A stretch of 64,000 nt of DNA from Cymodocea nodosa (Eukaryota; Streptophyta; Magnoliopsida; Alismatales; Cymodoceaceae), in contig CM072347.1 in NCBI GenBank assembly GCA_036874045.1, forward strand, positions 746,501-810,500, read 5' to 3'. Positions 48,201 through 59,868 of the stretch are shown here, one piece after another; position 1 is the stretch's first letter; each line of letters opens with the position of its first letter. Both the position numbers and the translations under genes were made by a program. The notes under the pieces are model-generated. The model ran no database searches. It was given only the letters and a program-made list of their open reading frames with translations, and was not told the origin of the DNA.

Positions 48201-50607
48201 CTCGCTCAATATATAAGTTTTAATTTATTGCAACTACAGAAGTAACGAGTTTGTCAAATCTGGTTTACTGATTTAAAAATATTCTAAATTTTTCTTTCAA
48301 GTATGCATTTTCCTTAGAGTTAAACATTTTAGAACAACTTAATATTAATTATGTGACATTTAACTCTTCCTTAAATGATTGCAATAACATAATCAAGCAT
48401 TTCAGGCTTTCTTAACCAATAAAATGCTGTTGCATCTCATATACACTTCTTGGATATCATTCATAACAAGATTTTGCAATGTGTACATACATAAGAAATC
48501 TGAGGACCTACGAAAAGCAAAATTAACAGTTTGCATATCAAGTGAAGTACTTCTAATGGAAGCAAAATTGTCATAATGGATTAATAGTACGCGAAACGTC
48601 AGATGACTGTGAAAATTGCAACCTTCTTTGGAGGAGGATAATAATGTCACAAAATTAGCATAATTTTCTTACCCAACGCAGTGCACCATAGACCAGCAAG
48701 AGCATCAAGATATTTTTTTCCACTGGCATCATAAACATAAATATCCTGCAACATTGTGTGTGCTGCTTGAATAGATATATAACCCACAAATGTAGAATAC
48801 AGTGATTTTGATGCTTCCATTCAATGCATGATAACAAAAACACATGATATTTTCACAATAAAGGTAAATCATAGCTTTAAACAAGATTGTTTGTCAGCAT
48901 TACTAGCATCTCATGAAAGATCTCAGGAAAATACAAGTTTTTTCACATGCAAAAGAAATTTAATTATAATAACTAAATGTGACCGAAGGCAACATCTAAA
49001 AGTTGATACATATAAGCACCCATCCCATTCACAAATACTAATATTGACCTTAGACGTCTGAAATTAAAAGAAGATAAAAGTCACCCAAAATATTTGAATC
49101 AATACACTAGGCCTGATGGTTGGATATAAAATTCTGGAAAGTTCTCATTTTTTTTTTTCCGGAAGATAATTTCCCATATGTTTTGTTTTATTTTCTTCTT
49201 GTTCTTTGCCATAATGGCTAACTTAAATGGTTTCAAAAAAAAAAAAATGGCAAAATGTGTTATTGGGAACTTAAATGATAAAAACCCATCCATAAGTTGT
49301 AGCAGTGAAATATATTGTAATTCAAACATCACAACACTAAGTGCAACTGCGCAAGTTTACAAATTAATGATGATTTCTGAAATTGATTAATGATTATATC
49401 ATACAGAAAATAGTCATTTTGCGAAAAATTCAGCATTCTTTTAAGTTTATGTTTTTTTTTGAAGTTTAATATGATGATCTAGTACTGTTTCACATGGTTC
49501 TATCTACTTTTTCGAACATAAATATGTAAAATTATTATATTTAGATTGGGTACGGTGCGATGAGATACATGATTGTTCACTTCACGAAATACCATGTCAA
49601 CTGATACAGTAGACAGCCATCCTCCTCTTACATGTTAAGAGGGGATTGTTGATACATAACTAGCTAAGTTTAAAGGAACGCAATAAATGAATGATAACAG
49701 ACAGAAAACCGGGACCATTGCATAAGAATTTTACCTCTGATCTTGCAATAACTAAAGGATGAAAATCTGTACTTTGCCATCCAGGAGTGAATGGCGCCAG
49801 CATATCGTGTCCCTTGTACCTTTGCAATTCAATTATAAAAAAATAAATGTTGTTTAGTACATGTACCCCTGCGACATCTAATCTGGCAGTTTCAACTCCG
49901 CCGTTATCATAAAAATTAAAAAGGAAAAACATTATAAATTTTACAAAAAAGACATTCAGACCCTTTCTCATCTTTAGCCTCGCTCTGCACAGTAGCCTCT
50001 GTGGTACTGAAGTTTCTCTGTGCAAGTCCATGAGGCACCACATCTTCGGACAACCTTCCGGAACCGACGACATTCCTCAAGAGCGATCCAGCCTGTAAAC
50101 GGCGGAAATGGAAGCCAGGAATCCACTAAGTGTTTGATTTCAAAAACTCCGAACACAACACAAGAAAGATGATTAGATGAATGCTTTTTAGAAAAAAAAG
50201 AAAAGACAAGCACATGGTCACGGAACATTTTAGCTCCCATCAACCAGTGAAATTGAAGTCCATCGTCCTACTACAAAACGTTTTCGATACATCCTAGGTT
50301 TGCAGACACGTCAAAAAGCTCTGGAATATTTCTCGTACCACCAGAACAGAAACTACTTGCCGGAAATCCAATCTAGCGCACGTAAGGAAGCAGCGCGCAA
50401 CATCAAAACCAACAACGACGACGGGAAACGTCTCTTCAACGAAGAGAACTACAATTTCCATACGGATCCTCATCCACGTCATGTGAAAAACGAAAACGAG
50501 AGGGAAAAGTTCGAATTCCGCCGTGATGGACCACGACAACGGAGGAAGCATCGGATCGGCACCTGCGTGCGGAGGCTGGATCGGTGAAGGCGCGAGGCGA
50601 TCGACAT
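42277..50607 (-). CDS. GABA-T: Gamma-aminobutyrate transaminase, mitochondrial
   Basis: PLP-dependent class III aminotransferase that converts GABA plus pyruvate or glyoxylate into succinic semialdehyde in mitochondria (GABA shunt; Arabidopsis POP2). 19 exons in transcript order: 50607-50563, 50092-49962, 49819-49735, 48745-48673, 46774-46677, 46278-46186, 45214-45141, 44935-44897, 44819-44731, 44654-44578, 44460-44386, 44119-44072, 43884-43801, 43725-43638, 43552-43474, 43104-43014, 42925-42847, 42711-42596 and 42351-42277. They total 1539 nt, 512 residues. The N-terminus ([22 protein letters not shown]) is an Arg/Ser-rich mitochondrial presequence. Conserved: [122 protein letters not shown] and GHPVSCAVA. 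The PLP lysine is Lys337 in VAKALSSAY, and the Asp of IADEV is 308. Every splice phase fits, so the gene looks functional. The 1.9 kb intron 46775-48672 contains an RTE LINE fossil. Confidence 0.96.
46830..47880 (-). mobile_element. RTE-clade LINE remnant (reverse transcriptase 3' half) in GABA-T intron
   Basis: Read on the minus strand, 47847-47650 is still open and gives [18 protein letters not shown] and [22 protein letters not shown], which match the RTE reverse transcriptase signatures (EYIDIIxxMY...VKT..., IGLHQGSxLSPYLFxLVMDE). Further 3' are decayed pieces: MLFNDDIV (canonical FADDIV), IKVRWMK (canonical IKVGWMKW) and, at about 46960-46920, [15 protein letters not shown] (canonical DRSxWRxxIHVADP). 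Many stops and frameshifts interrupt it, and the 5' half (endonuclease) is not seen. Same orientation as the host gene. Confidence 0.8.
47881..48672. other. Remainder of the GABA-T 1.9 kb intron
   Basis: AT-rich DNA on the 5' side (minus strand) of the LINE remnant, up to the donor of the exon at 48673-48745. It could hold further eroded LINE sequence; no motif was recognised. Confidence 0.4.
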
Positions 50608-50724
50608 GGCCGGCCGGCCGGCGGTCTCAACCGATGACGACGGAGCTGAGCGGAACAGGGGAGACTGAAACGTGACGAGGCACCCGAGTGGAACAGATCA
50701 TCTCGTGTCGTCGTATATTACTAG

Positions 50725-50737
50725 CCATATATATAAT
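50725..50737 (-). promoter_or_regulatory. TATA-box candidate for GABA-T
   Basis: On the minus strand ATTATATATATGG lies about 120-130 bases before the GABA-T start codon at 50607, a plausible distance for a TATA box with a leader of about 90 bases. Based on motif and position only. Confidence 0.4.
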
Positions 50738-53700
50738 AGTAAATATAATAATAATATATTATTATTATTATTAGTTGTTCCAGTGAAGTAAAATAAAAAA
50801 TACGATTTCTTTCCACGTATATCGAATTGTCGTTTGGTTGGCTGTCACAATCACACGATGATGATGATATACAAATTGTTGTTTGTTAATTAATCTTTAT
50901 TTAGAATATAATTTAAAATGAAATCTTTTTTAAACATATGATTCTGTCTCGCTTTCATATATTCTATTCTTGAGTGACGTAAAAATTCCTAGACAATTAA
51001 TTGCATTATAATTACCGGTAGCTTAAATTTAATTCCATGATTTTTCTCATCCATAAAATTTAAACAAAAAATATTGATGTTGCATAAATTTAATTAAAAT
51101 ATGTATCATTTAATAATAATAATAATAATAATTTGTTTTATTCCTCGCCAACTTCCACGGAAGAGTCCTCAGAGAACAGACGGGCGAGAACAAACTGCTA
51201 TTGCGGATTTACCCTTTGTCGCCAATTTTTTTTATATTTTAAAAAATATTATATATTTTATTACGATTTCATCAAAACATAAAAATATCAAATATTTATA
51301 AAAATTTAAAAAAAATGAAATTTCATCTACAACACCACCGCTACAATATCTATCAACTTATCAATATTTTTACCATATTATTACCATTTTATCACATTTA
51401 TCACTGCAATAATAATTTTTATAAATTTTAGTATATATTTTCAACCCAATACATTAAAAAGTGATTAGTGCAGGGTACAGGATCATTCCTAGTGTTTTTA
51501 TATGATTATTGTGTTTTTGTATTATGTCTTTTTTCCTTACTATTGCTTTGAATATATGTTATTTTTTAAAAAAAAATTCTTATCATGATTTCTTTAAAAC
51601 TAGAAAATAAGATTGTAGACATTTACAATAAAAAAATACTATAGATATTTATTTTATGATTTAAATATATGAACTTAAAATATATTAATGTTCAAATTAT
51701 ATCTATATGATGTTAAAATATATTAATGTTGATATAAAATTTAAAATTAATATATTTAAATCGCAGGATAAACATTGATACAACATCGAAAACTTCTTTA
51801 AACAATGAATGTGATATTTTTGATAGATGTCCATTACCAACAAAAAATAATAATAATAATATTTTTGATAGATGTCATTTTCGTCATTTGAACTCTGAAG
51901 GACTACAATACACGTGCCATCATCCGTCGTCAAATGAATCTCGCAGTTAATTATATAATAATAACAATGTAACGTAGTCAGGACTAGACAACAATAATTA
52001 ATTTTTTATTTTTTCACATGCGTCCACGTCAAGGATCAACATGATTCGGATGACGATGGAGAATATATTTTAATAGTAATTAAATTTTATTATGTTTATT
52101 GGAGTGATCCTGATGATTATTTCTTTGAATTTTTTTAATGATAATAAATTTCTCGTTCGTTGAAATTCAAATTTTAATATGAATTATGAATATTATTATT
52201 TTTTTCAACTAAGTTATTATTTTCCATCAGTAGTCTCAAGCTTAGATGAAAGGAGGAAGATTACTGTTAGATAAATAGTTAGCTGTAAAAATTTGTCACA
52301 ACTCCATGTAAACACCAATTGAAGATAACATTAAATAAAATAAAAGGAATTAAAAAAATGAGAAGTGGGTTTTATATTATTTAATCACAAAATGTAAAAA
52401 ATGATTAAATTTATGTAATTTAACAAAAAAATTGACTATAAATAAAAATACACCTAAGAAAAGAATTCACGTGACTAATTTTATGTGGTAAAATCATAAG
52501 TTAGATTATTATTATTATTATTGTGATTTATTTAGGATAGCTTTGGGCACATAGCTTTGGTAGTTGTCTACAAGAGAAAAAGTAACTCTCTTTGGAAATT
52601 ACATCAAGTCAATAACGTCATTTTATTTATTATTATTCTTTATTTGTCTTCTTTATTATCATTTATTTACGAAACAAATAACTTTTTAAAATTTATTATT
52701 CAAAAGCTAACTTCTCTCCTTTGTCTAAAAGAAAACAAATGTTGTTGTTCACACTTACAATATTTTTTTATTATTTCTGATAGTTAAGAACTCGTTAGTT
52801 TAGACGAAAAAGAAGTTGTCGTTCTTGATTAAAACTGAAATCGACAACTCCCATTCCGTGAATAAATAATTTAATGTATTCTCAATACTCTTATTTACAC
52901 AGCTATTGTAAATTATATAATTTTTATTTCTATTTACATAATTTAATGTATCTCTTACAATAGTTTACACCCACCTCGGCGGCTGGTCCACGTCGCCGCC
53001 AGCGTCCGACGACCCGTGAGCTCGATCGCTGCCGCCGCTGCAGCCGGACCGTCGTCGTCGAGCGGACGAACGCGTCGGGATCGTTGTCGGCACTTCCTCC
53101 GCCTCTCGCGGACACGTCGGCATCGGCATTTATTTATCGTCGATGAATCCGAGGCGACTACACGTTAACGACGGTCTCGTCGCTTCCCCTTTTTTTTTTT
53201 TCCAAAAAATAATTTTTTTTTGCTGTCCCGTCCTTGGATTTCTCGTGAATTGAATATATTGTCAACGGAGATTTTTTTTTTTAAATAACAGTAACGTGTT
53301 GGTGTTTAAATTTTACTGGTTTATGTGCTTTACATATAAGTGAAAATCAAAATGCACGAAGGTTGGTATAATCTCAGCCATCCATCATCGGTTTTGTTTT
53401 AGACTTTAACATTTGTAATCTTTCATTTTTTTTTTTTGGTACTGGCATTGTTTTTATCCCAACTTTAATCTTACGACGCAGAGAAAGTTAATTATACTAT
53501 AAGTTAATTAATTTTAGGATTTTTTACTTATATGCCATCAAAAAGCTTGGTACTTAATTGTGTGTCATTCGATAATTCATATTTAATTATATGACAGGGA
53601 AAAAAAAAAATCTATATTTTCATCCCTAGCATTACATTAAATATGGTTAACTTGTTAAATATGGTTTGTAAATTAATAAACATTTAACACAATAATGGGG

Positions 53701-54607
53701 CTTAGTTGTGAGGATAGTCTAATAAAACCTAAATTTGATTAAGAAAAACTACGCGGTTTGATTTCACTCCGTGTCAAGAACCACGAGGTTTGATTTCTTG
53801 CCATGCCATTAAATTAAGAAATATTTCAAAACACCACAAACAAACGAACAGGTTCGAAAAGCACAAGAGATGGATAATTAGGTAGTTTATTTGATTGTAA
53901 TAAAAATAATCTTTGAACCGGTTTGTTTGGTGGTTTTCAAAATATAAAAATTATTTTAATAATATTTCACTGTGATATATTACCAAACACATTTGATTTT
54001 CTATACCTTATCTAATGTATAATTATCTTATAAATTGAACTGTTTCAAAATTTAAATTTTATAAAATTTGATAGAAACAGAATTTAAAATTTAAGTATTT
54101 ATGCATGTTTAAGAATTTAACGAAAATTAAAATCCAAATGTTTGTATATATGATAGAATTAAATATAATTGATTTTTAATATTTTTAATTAATGAATTGA
54201 AATAATTAATCAAAATATAATTAACTAATGAATTAATTACTTACATTAATCAATTAACATGTTATAAAATTAGATCATTATATGTCATTTATCAATTAAT
54301 TAAATATATATCATTTATTAAAACCAAGTATATAAAAAAGTATAAGTATATATCTACATCCATGATTATTCTTGAGATCAAAAAATTCAAAAGTAAAAAA
54401 TCTAAATTGAAATTGTAAAATAAGATCATCATCTCAACACAACAAAATAAAATCTTAGTTAAAATCATTACTACCATATTTGAATTTGAAAAAATTCCAA
54501 ACTCAAGACTTAAAAATGAATTCCGTCTATGCACAAACAGACCTCAATTGAAATCTGACAAAAAGTGAATTTATTTTCGTCAGATTCCGATTGTACTAAC
54601 CTCCCTA
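50738..54607. other. AT-rich intergenic region between GABA-T and the Harbinger element
   Basis: 3.9 kb, very AT-rich, with TAA/TTA trinucleotide runs (50746-50775, 51111-51132, 52508-52522). A small GC-rich island at 52955-53160 is noted as a finding. No gene with family resemblance was seen. Confidence 0.6.
51111..51132 (+). repeat. (TAA)n microsatellite
   Basis: About seven TAA units in AT-rich intergenic DNA. Confidence 0.8.
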
Positions 54608-54635
54608 GGGGGGGGGGGGGGGGGGGGGGGGGGGG
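54608..54635 (+). repeat. Poly-G run of 28 at the left terminus of the Harbinger element
   Basis: 28 consecutive G residues at the position where the right end has only five. It looks like slippage expansion of the G-tract that starts the terminal inverted repeat, or an assembly artefact. Confidence 0.85.
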
Positions 54636-54869
54636 TTTGTGCTTATTGGAAATGTTAGAAAGGTCATAAAAGGTAAGTTTGGGAAATAGTTTTCCCAAGA
54701 TTTATGTGTTTGTGCATTTTAAAAATGTTGGGAAAGTAATTCTCAACATTTTTTGTATATAAATAACTCATTATCCTATGATTTCTCAACCCCCCCTCGG
54801 TAAGGTCAGGAAATCACTGAAAATAAACCCTCACGACATCGACACTCCTCTTCTTCCGCATGACAGGCG

Positions 54870-55125
54870 AAATTGAGGAGAACACCCGCGACATCGCCGC
54901 TCGCAGCCTCGACGCTCATTCACTGCTCGCAGCCTTGATGCTCATTCACCGTTTGCAACCTCGACACTCATTCGCCGCCCACAACATCGTCGCTCGCGAC
55001 CTCGGCCTCTGTTTTCAACCTTCATGTCGATAGTCGCGACGCTCATCTTCGACCTTGACGCTGACGAGGAGAACACCCGCGACATCGCCGCTCGCTGCCT
55101 GGACCTCTGTTTCCAACCTTCACGC
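54870..55125 (+). repeat. Duplicated GC-rich segment inside the Harbinger element
   Basis: The block gaggagaacacccgcgacat cgccgctcgc occurs at about 54877 and again at about 55068. Related pieces (ctctgttttcaaccttca and ctctgtttccaaccttca; cgctcattc...cgac units) recur between and after them. A degenerate tandem arrangement in the 5' leader of the transposon. Confidence 0.65.
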
Positions 55126-55959
55126 CAAGGTCGCGACACCGACGCTCGAGGGGACTGCTGGACGCATCGCGACCCGACGACCGCAGACGATGATTTCCCT
55201 CTATACGCTATATACCAATCAGTAGATCTGTACGTATATCTTGGCATTCTTCCAGGTACGACCTGTTATATTTTTCTTGTGTATGAACTTTCTTAAGAAA
55301 TTTATGTAACCAATTACCATTAAGAAGGTTCTCATTCAGATTGTGAATTTTTAAACAGATATTTTTATCACACATTACATATGCAATTTAACAGTGACGA
55401 ATGGAAACATGGCAAGTATGATATTAGTACTGCATCATTTGTACTTTATGCCCTTAATATACACTTAGCTCAATTTAGTACTATACACTTAGCTCATTAT
55501 ATACTTAGCTCAAATTTAGTAGATTTACTATTATTAGATCTGCATTTAGTGTTTTATCAGATTTACTATTAGAGTGTTTTAGTAGATCTTAATGTGGTGT
55601 TTCACTCACTGTTAAGAGATTTATTTTTTTGATTGTGCCATTGAGCCATTTATTGATTATGATCTCTCGGTCTAGTTGTGCATTTTATAACAACGATTTG
55701 AAAGTCTTTATGTTCATTTATCTTTAAGGAGGACATCTCTCCACAAAATTTGATCTAATCGTCCACAAAATTTGTTCTAATCATTCGAGAAATTTCATTA
55801 TAAGAATGTAGTTTGCACGTAATTGTTACATAAGTAACATAATTATCTTCTTTTATTACACAATTAACTTTACATCATCACTAAAATTTAACATAGTACA
55901 GGAAATATGACTTCGGAGAGAAGGAAATACATGAACTAGAGCACAAAACAAGATGAAAT

Positions 55960-56876
55960 TTTTTTAGGTATATTAGTAGTAGAAATCAAAGAAGTAAATG
56001 CAAAACAACAAGATGGTAAGCTTAGAGCGGAGACATGGGTAAATGTGATTGCTGAATATAATGCTCAAACAAATGCCAATATTGAGAAGAAAAATGTGGA
56101 AAGTAGAATTAAAACTTGGAGGACCATCTATAAAAATTATACAAAGATTGCAAAGCAAAGTGGATGGGGGTGAGATTATATTTGTGGTCATACTGATATA
56201 TCGAAGGAAATATGGGATGAATTTGTTCAGGTACATAATATTTTATTTTCTTACGTAGAATACTTTTTCACTAAAGCTTATTACTAATAGTAGACTTTTT
56301 TAAATGTTTTATTTGTAGCAATATCTAGAATGTAAATCATGTGCAGGAAAGTCATGTCCTATATATGATGACTTATATATAGTGTTTGATGGCAATATGG
56401 CTACTAGAGTGAATAGTCAAATTCCTCAAGATGTACAAGAAATGCAAGAGAAGGGAACTACAGAACCTGAAGACCCCATTCCTGTTTTTAATACTCAACT
56501 GCCTCCATCAAATCTTGAATTTGAAGAAGTCACTGGAAGCCCTAGCCCTTGTAATGTGGAGCGGACATTTAGAAAGGCACGAAAAAGAGCTCGACCTCAT
56601 GTAGAATCTTCTCAATCTATTGCATAGTCAATGAATGAAATAAGTGGGTTTGTGAAAAAGTTTGTGCAACAAGATAAACCATCTCATAATAAGTCTGAAT
56701 TAAGAAGAGAAACAGAAGAATGCATCCCCTACTTGATGAAAATGGAAGGTTTTACTAAGGGAGAAAAACTCACAGGGGTTAAGCTTTTAGAAATTGAGAT
56801 GAAAATAGCTATTTTCCTATCACTAGAGACTGATGAAGATCAGATTGAATGGTTACGCTACAATTTGAAGGACTAG
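55960..56876 (+). pseudogene. Harbinger Myb/SANT-like DNA-binding protein (ORF2), interrupted
   Basis: In PIF/Harbinger elements this protein works with the transposase for nuclear import and end binding. Visible domain: LRAETWVNVIAEYNAQTN, IEKKNVESRIKTWRTIYKNY and AKQSGWG, then a TGA at 56171-56173 where a Trp codon is expected, DYICGHTDISKEIWDEFVQ, an intron-like gap with GT/AG signals (about 56231-56319), and YLECKSCAGKSCPIYDDLYI VF. A TAG at 56625-56627 splits the rest, after which the same frame continues to 56876 (FTKGEKLTGVKLLEIEMKIA IF). Additional stops precede the domain near 55940. The protein is recognisable but cannot be translated as one piece. Confidence 0.8.
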
Positions 56877-57042
56877 TCACTTGGTTGTGTTTTGTTTTTA
56901 TATTAGTTGTCTTTAGAAGTTGTGAACTTGTCTTTATATTATGTTTTCCCCAAATTTGAAAGTCATGTCTTATTTCCGAAATGCTTATTTCATTTATGAA
57001 TGTTTCTATTGGTGAATGCTGATAGTTGAAAAGTGTGTCGTG

Positions 57043-57288
57043 GTTGAATTGTTTAACAAATTATTACACGTTATGTTGATATTTGAGTGTTGAATTGTTT
57101 GGCAGGTTATTACATTATATGTTGATATTTTAGTGTTGAATTGTTTGGCAGGTTATTACATTATATGTTGATATTTTAGTATTGAATTGTTTGGCAGATT
57201 ATTACATTTGATATTTGAGTATTGAATTATTTGGCAGGTTATTACATTATATGTTAATATTTGAGTATTGAACTGTTTAGTAGGTTAA
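57043..57288 (+). repeat. Minisatellite of about 46 bp, five to six copies, inside the Harbinger element
   Basis: Units of the form gttgaattgtttggcaggtt attacattatatgttgatat ttgagt repeat between the two transposon genes; two central copies are nearly identical, and the others have short deletions and substitutions. Confidence 0.85.
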
Positions 57289-57349
57289 GTTTATGAAACA
57301 TAATATTTAACTATTAAAATGTCATCTACTTGTACAGGTCATTTTACAT

Positions 57350-58730
57350 ATGACAAACAATGTAGCACTAGATGAAAGGAGACGAAAAAGACGACGTAGG
57401 TTGCTATTGTCCATTTTGCAAACATGTGGATTAGCAGAACAATATATTACAGATGTTACTCTAAATGCAATAGAACGTATCTATAGTAGAGAATGACAAC
57501 GATATATCATGAGATTGCTAGACTTATCACTACCTCACCAAGCATATCATTGTCGAAAAATATATCGATTGAGTCAACATGTTTTTCGGGAGTTTTGTGA
57601 ATTACTTAGAAGACAAAATGTAGTAGAAGATAGTCGAGGTGTTACTATTGAGGAGAAACTAGCGATTTTTCTTGTCACAGTTGGACAAAACCAAAGATAT
57701 GGAGTTACCATTGAGCGTTTTCATCGTTCCGCTTGGACAATTAGCACATACTTCAATGAGATTGTAAATGCTATCTGTAGAATACAAGATTTACTTATAG
57801 TGAAGCCTTCATCATCAACACATAGTAGAATTCGGAATGATGTGAATGTCTTCCCATATTTTAAAGTAAGATGTGAATTTCATTTTATTAAAAATTTAAA
57901 AAGTTGACATTGTATTACTAACATTCTATTTGATTTTTCAATGTAGGATTGCATTGGTGCTATTGATGGTACACATGTAAATGCAACAATTTATGGAGAA
58001 GAAAATGCAAGATATACGAATAGGAAGAGAGCATTAACACAAAATGTTTTAGCAGCTTGTAACTTTGATATGGAAATTACATATGTACTTGCAGGATGGG
58101 AAGGATCAGCTGCAGATGCAAGGATCTTACAAGATGTTATTTCTCGACCTCATGGGCTTCAAGTCCCACCTGGTATGAGTATAATTGTGTACAGATTTAA
58201 TAATTTTAGATATTAGTTTATTGAAATTACTTAATAGTATAGTACATTGTGCAGGTACGTTTTATTTGGTAGACGCAAGCTTTCCAAATAGTCCTGAATT
58301 TATTTCTCCATTTCGTGGTGTGCGATATCATTTATCAGAATATGATCAGAATCGTGCTTCAAATAATGCAATAGAGAATTTTAATTACAGATACTCTCAA
58401 TTAAGGAATGTAATTGAACGTACGTTTAGAGTGATCAAACATTGATTTGATATTTTACGAGGTTATATGCCATATCCATTCCAAACACAAGTTAAAATTG
58501 TATTAGCATGTTTTCTTGTACACAATTTCATTAGAAGAGCAGATCGAGAAGACTTACTTGAAGATCTAGTAAAGGAATTAATTGAAATAAATGTTGATAC
58601 GTCTGAGGAAATTGCTGATAATGTTGTTGAAGAAAGTATAAGTTCTAGTAATATGAGTGTAGAACAAAGAAAAAGAATAGTTGATGGAAAACGAGATCAT
58701 ATTATGTATTCCATGTGGGAAAGGAATTGA
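57350..58730 (+). pseudogene. PIF/Harbinger DDE transposase, two premature stops
   Basis: DDE_Tnp_4-type transposase that cuts and pastes the element. Exons by splice logic: 57350-57865, 57947-58172 and 58255-58730, in phase. The protein shows RRRKRRRRLL near the start, SRGVTIEEKLAIFLVTVGQN, DCIGAIDGTHVNATI (first catalytic Asp), NVLAACNFDMEITYVLAGWE GSAADARIL, FYLVDASFPNSPEFISPFRG (second Asp) and RNVIERTFRVIKH (catalytic Glu). Two in-frame TGA codons break it: 57494-57496 and 58443-58445. The latter lies just after the catalytic Glu, where family members have a basic residue (RF), so a CGA-to-TGA change is likely. All three catalytic residues remain. Confidence 0.88.
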
Positions 58731-59150
58731 AATGTTGTTTGTTGAACATGATGTAATGAATTATGTTTGTGATGAAAAATTTATAGCTGGATAAAATAAT
58801 TATGTACTATATTATATTATACTATATTACTTAGTATAATTAATATATATTCTATTATTTAAAATATTACTTTAAAGTTGTACTATTATTTACTCCATCA
58901 AAAAATTATTACTAAAAATTATTTGAAGTATGTAAAATCTCCAAAAAATTTCATGTCATTTTTGATCATTTCATTTCCTATTTTGCACAAACATGTCAAA
59001 CTTTCTTATCATTTCTTGTTATTTTTTAACCTGCACAAACACGTAAACTTTCTTATCATCTCCTATCATTTCTCAACTTTTCCAATTCCCAATATTTCAA
59101 GTAATTCATGTCATTTCCTTTCTCGATGGAAATCGTGTACAAACACCCCC

Positions 59151-59868
59151 TAAAAAGAAATGAAGTGAAATTACATGAATGATTGATATTCACTGGTGTG
59201 ATATACCAAATGAACAGCCAACAAGAGCTCACCATGCTAATCAGTAGAGGAGTTGCAGGATACAAGAAAGTAAGCTAAGAACCATCTAAGACATTAGTAA
59301 TGGTAAGATGGCTTTTATGAAAGCTTTTACAATCCTAATATTCAATATTAGTAATAATCAGTTGGCCCCTCAAACACCTTCAGAGACATGCAAATGACAC
59401 AGAAATAAACGGTAAATAATCTTCCCTTATTCTACAAGGTTCAGGAGAAAAGAAATATTAAATATAAATCCAAATAATAACATTACCATTGTACAAAAAA
59501 CACACATACAAAAACAGAAGGCAACTTCTAGTCCAAGTGATGGGTGTCACAAACACGTCTCAGGTACCCAGAAGAAATAAATCATTCACTCCATAGGTCC
59601 ATTCTTCAGGCAAGGCATGTCCAGAATTCTCCAACATTTTTCCACACTAAAAATTAAATAGTTTTTTTATCGAGCAAGAATAAAAATTAGTTGGTTGGGA
59701 AAAGTATACATGTAAGCTGATCAAAAATTACATAGACCCCCAGGAAAAGTGGAGTTCAATATTTTCCATCAGCGTTTGTGGTAAAAAAACTATGGTAATA
59801 AATGGAGCGAAATTTCTAGGAGAACAAATTACCTTAAGTAATTGGAGTGTTACTTTACAGTGTATAGT
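59151..59868. other. EFL1 3' UTR / spacer next to the Harbinger right end
   Basis: 700 bases between the transposon end and the EFL1 stop codon. Non-coding, probably mostly EFL1 3' UTR; the transposon lies immediately downstream of the gene. Confidence 0.55.

Larger units (their letters stand above)
54608..59150 (+). mobile_element. PIF/Harbinger DNA transposon, near full length, inactivated
   Basis: 4.5 kb element with both proteins of the superfamily in the same orientation: a Myb/SANT-like protein (about 55960-56876) and a DDE transposase (57350-58730). Termini: the right end, read inward on the minus strand, is GGGGGTGTTTGTAC (59150-59137); the left end is a 28-G run followed by TTTGTGC (54608-54642), consistent with a terminal inverted repeat GGGGGTGTTTGT-like. 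TA flanks both ends (CTA on the left, TAA on the right), roughly in line with the 3-bp TWA target preference. Near both ends TTTGTGCA-type motifs repeat (at the right end cacaaacatgtcaaactttc and cacaaacacgtaaactttct). Between the left end and the first protein is a GC-rich segment (54820-55250) with an internal duplication. Exact ends are inferred. Confidence 0.8.
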
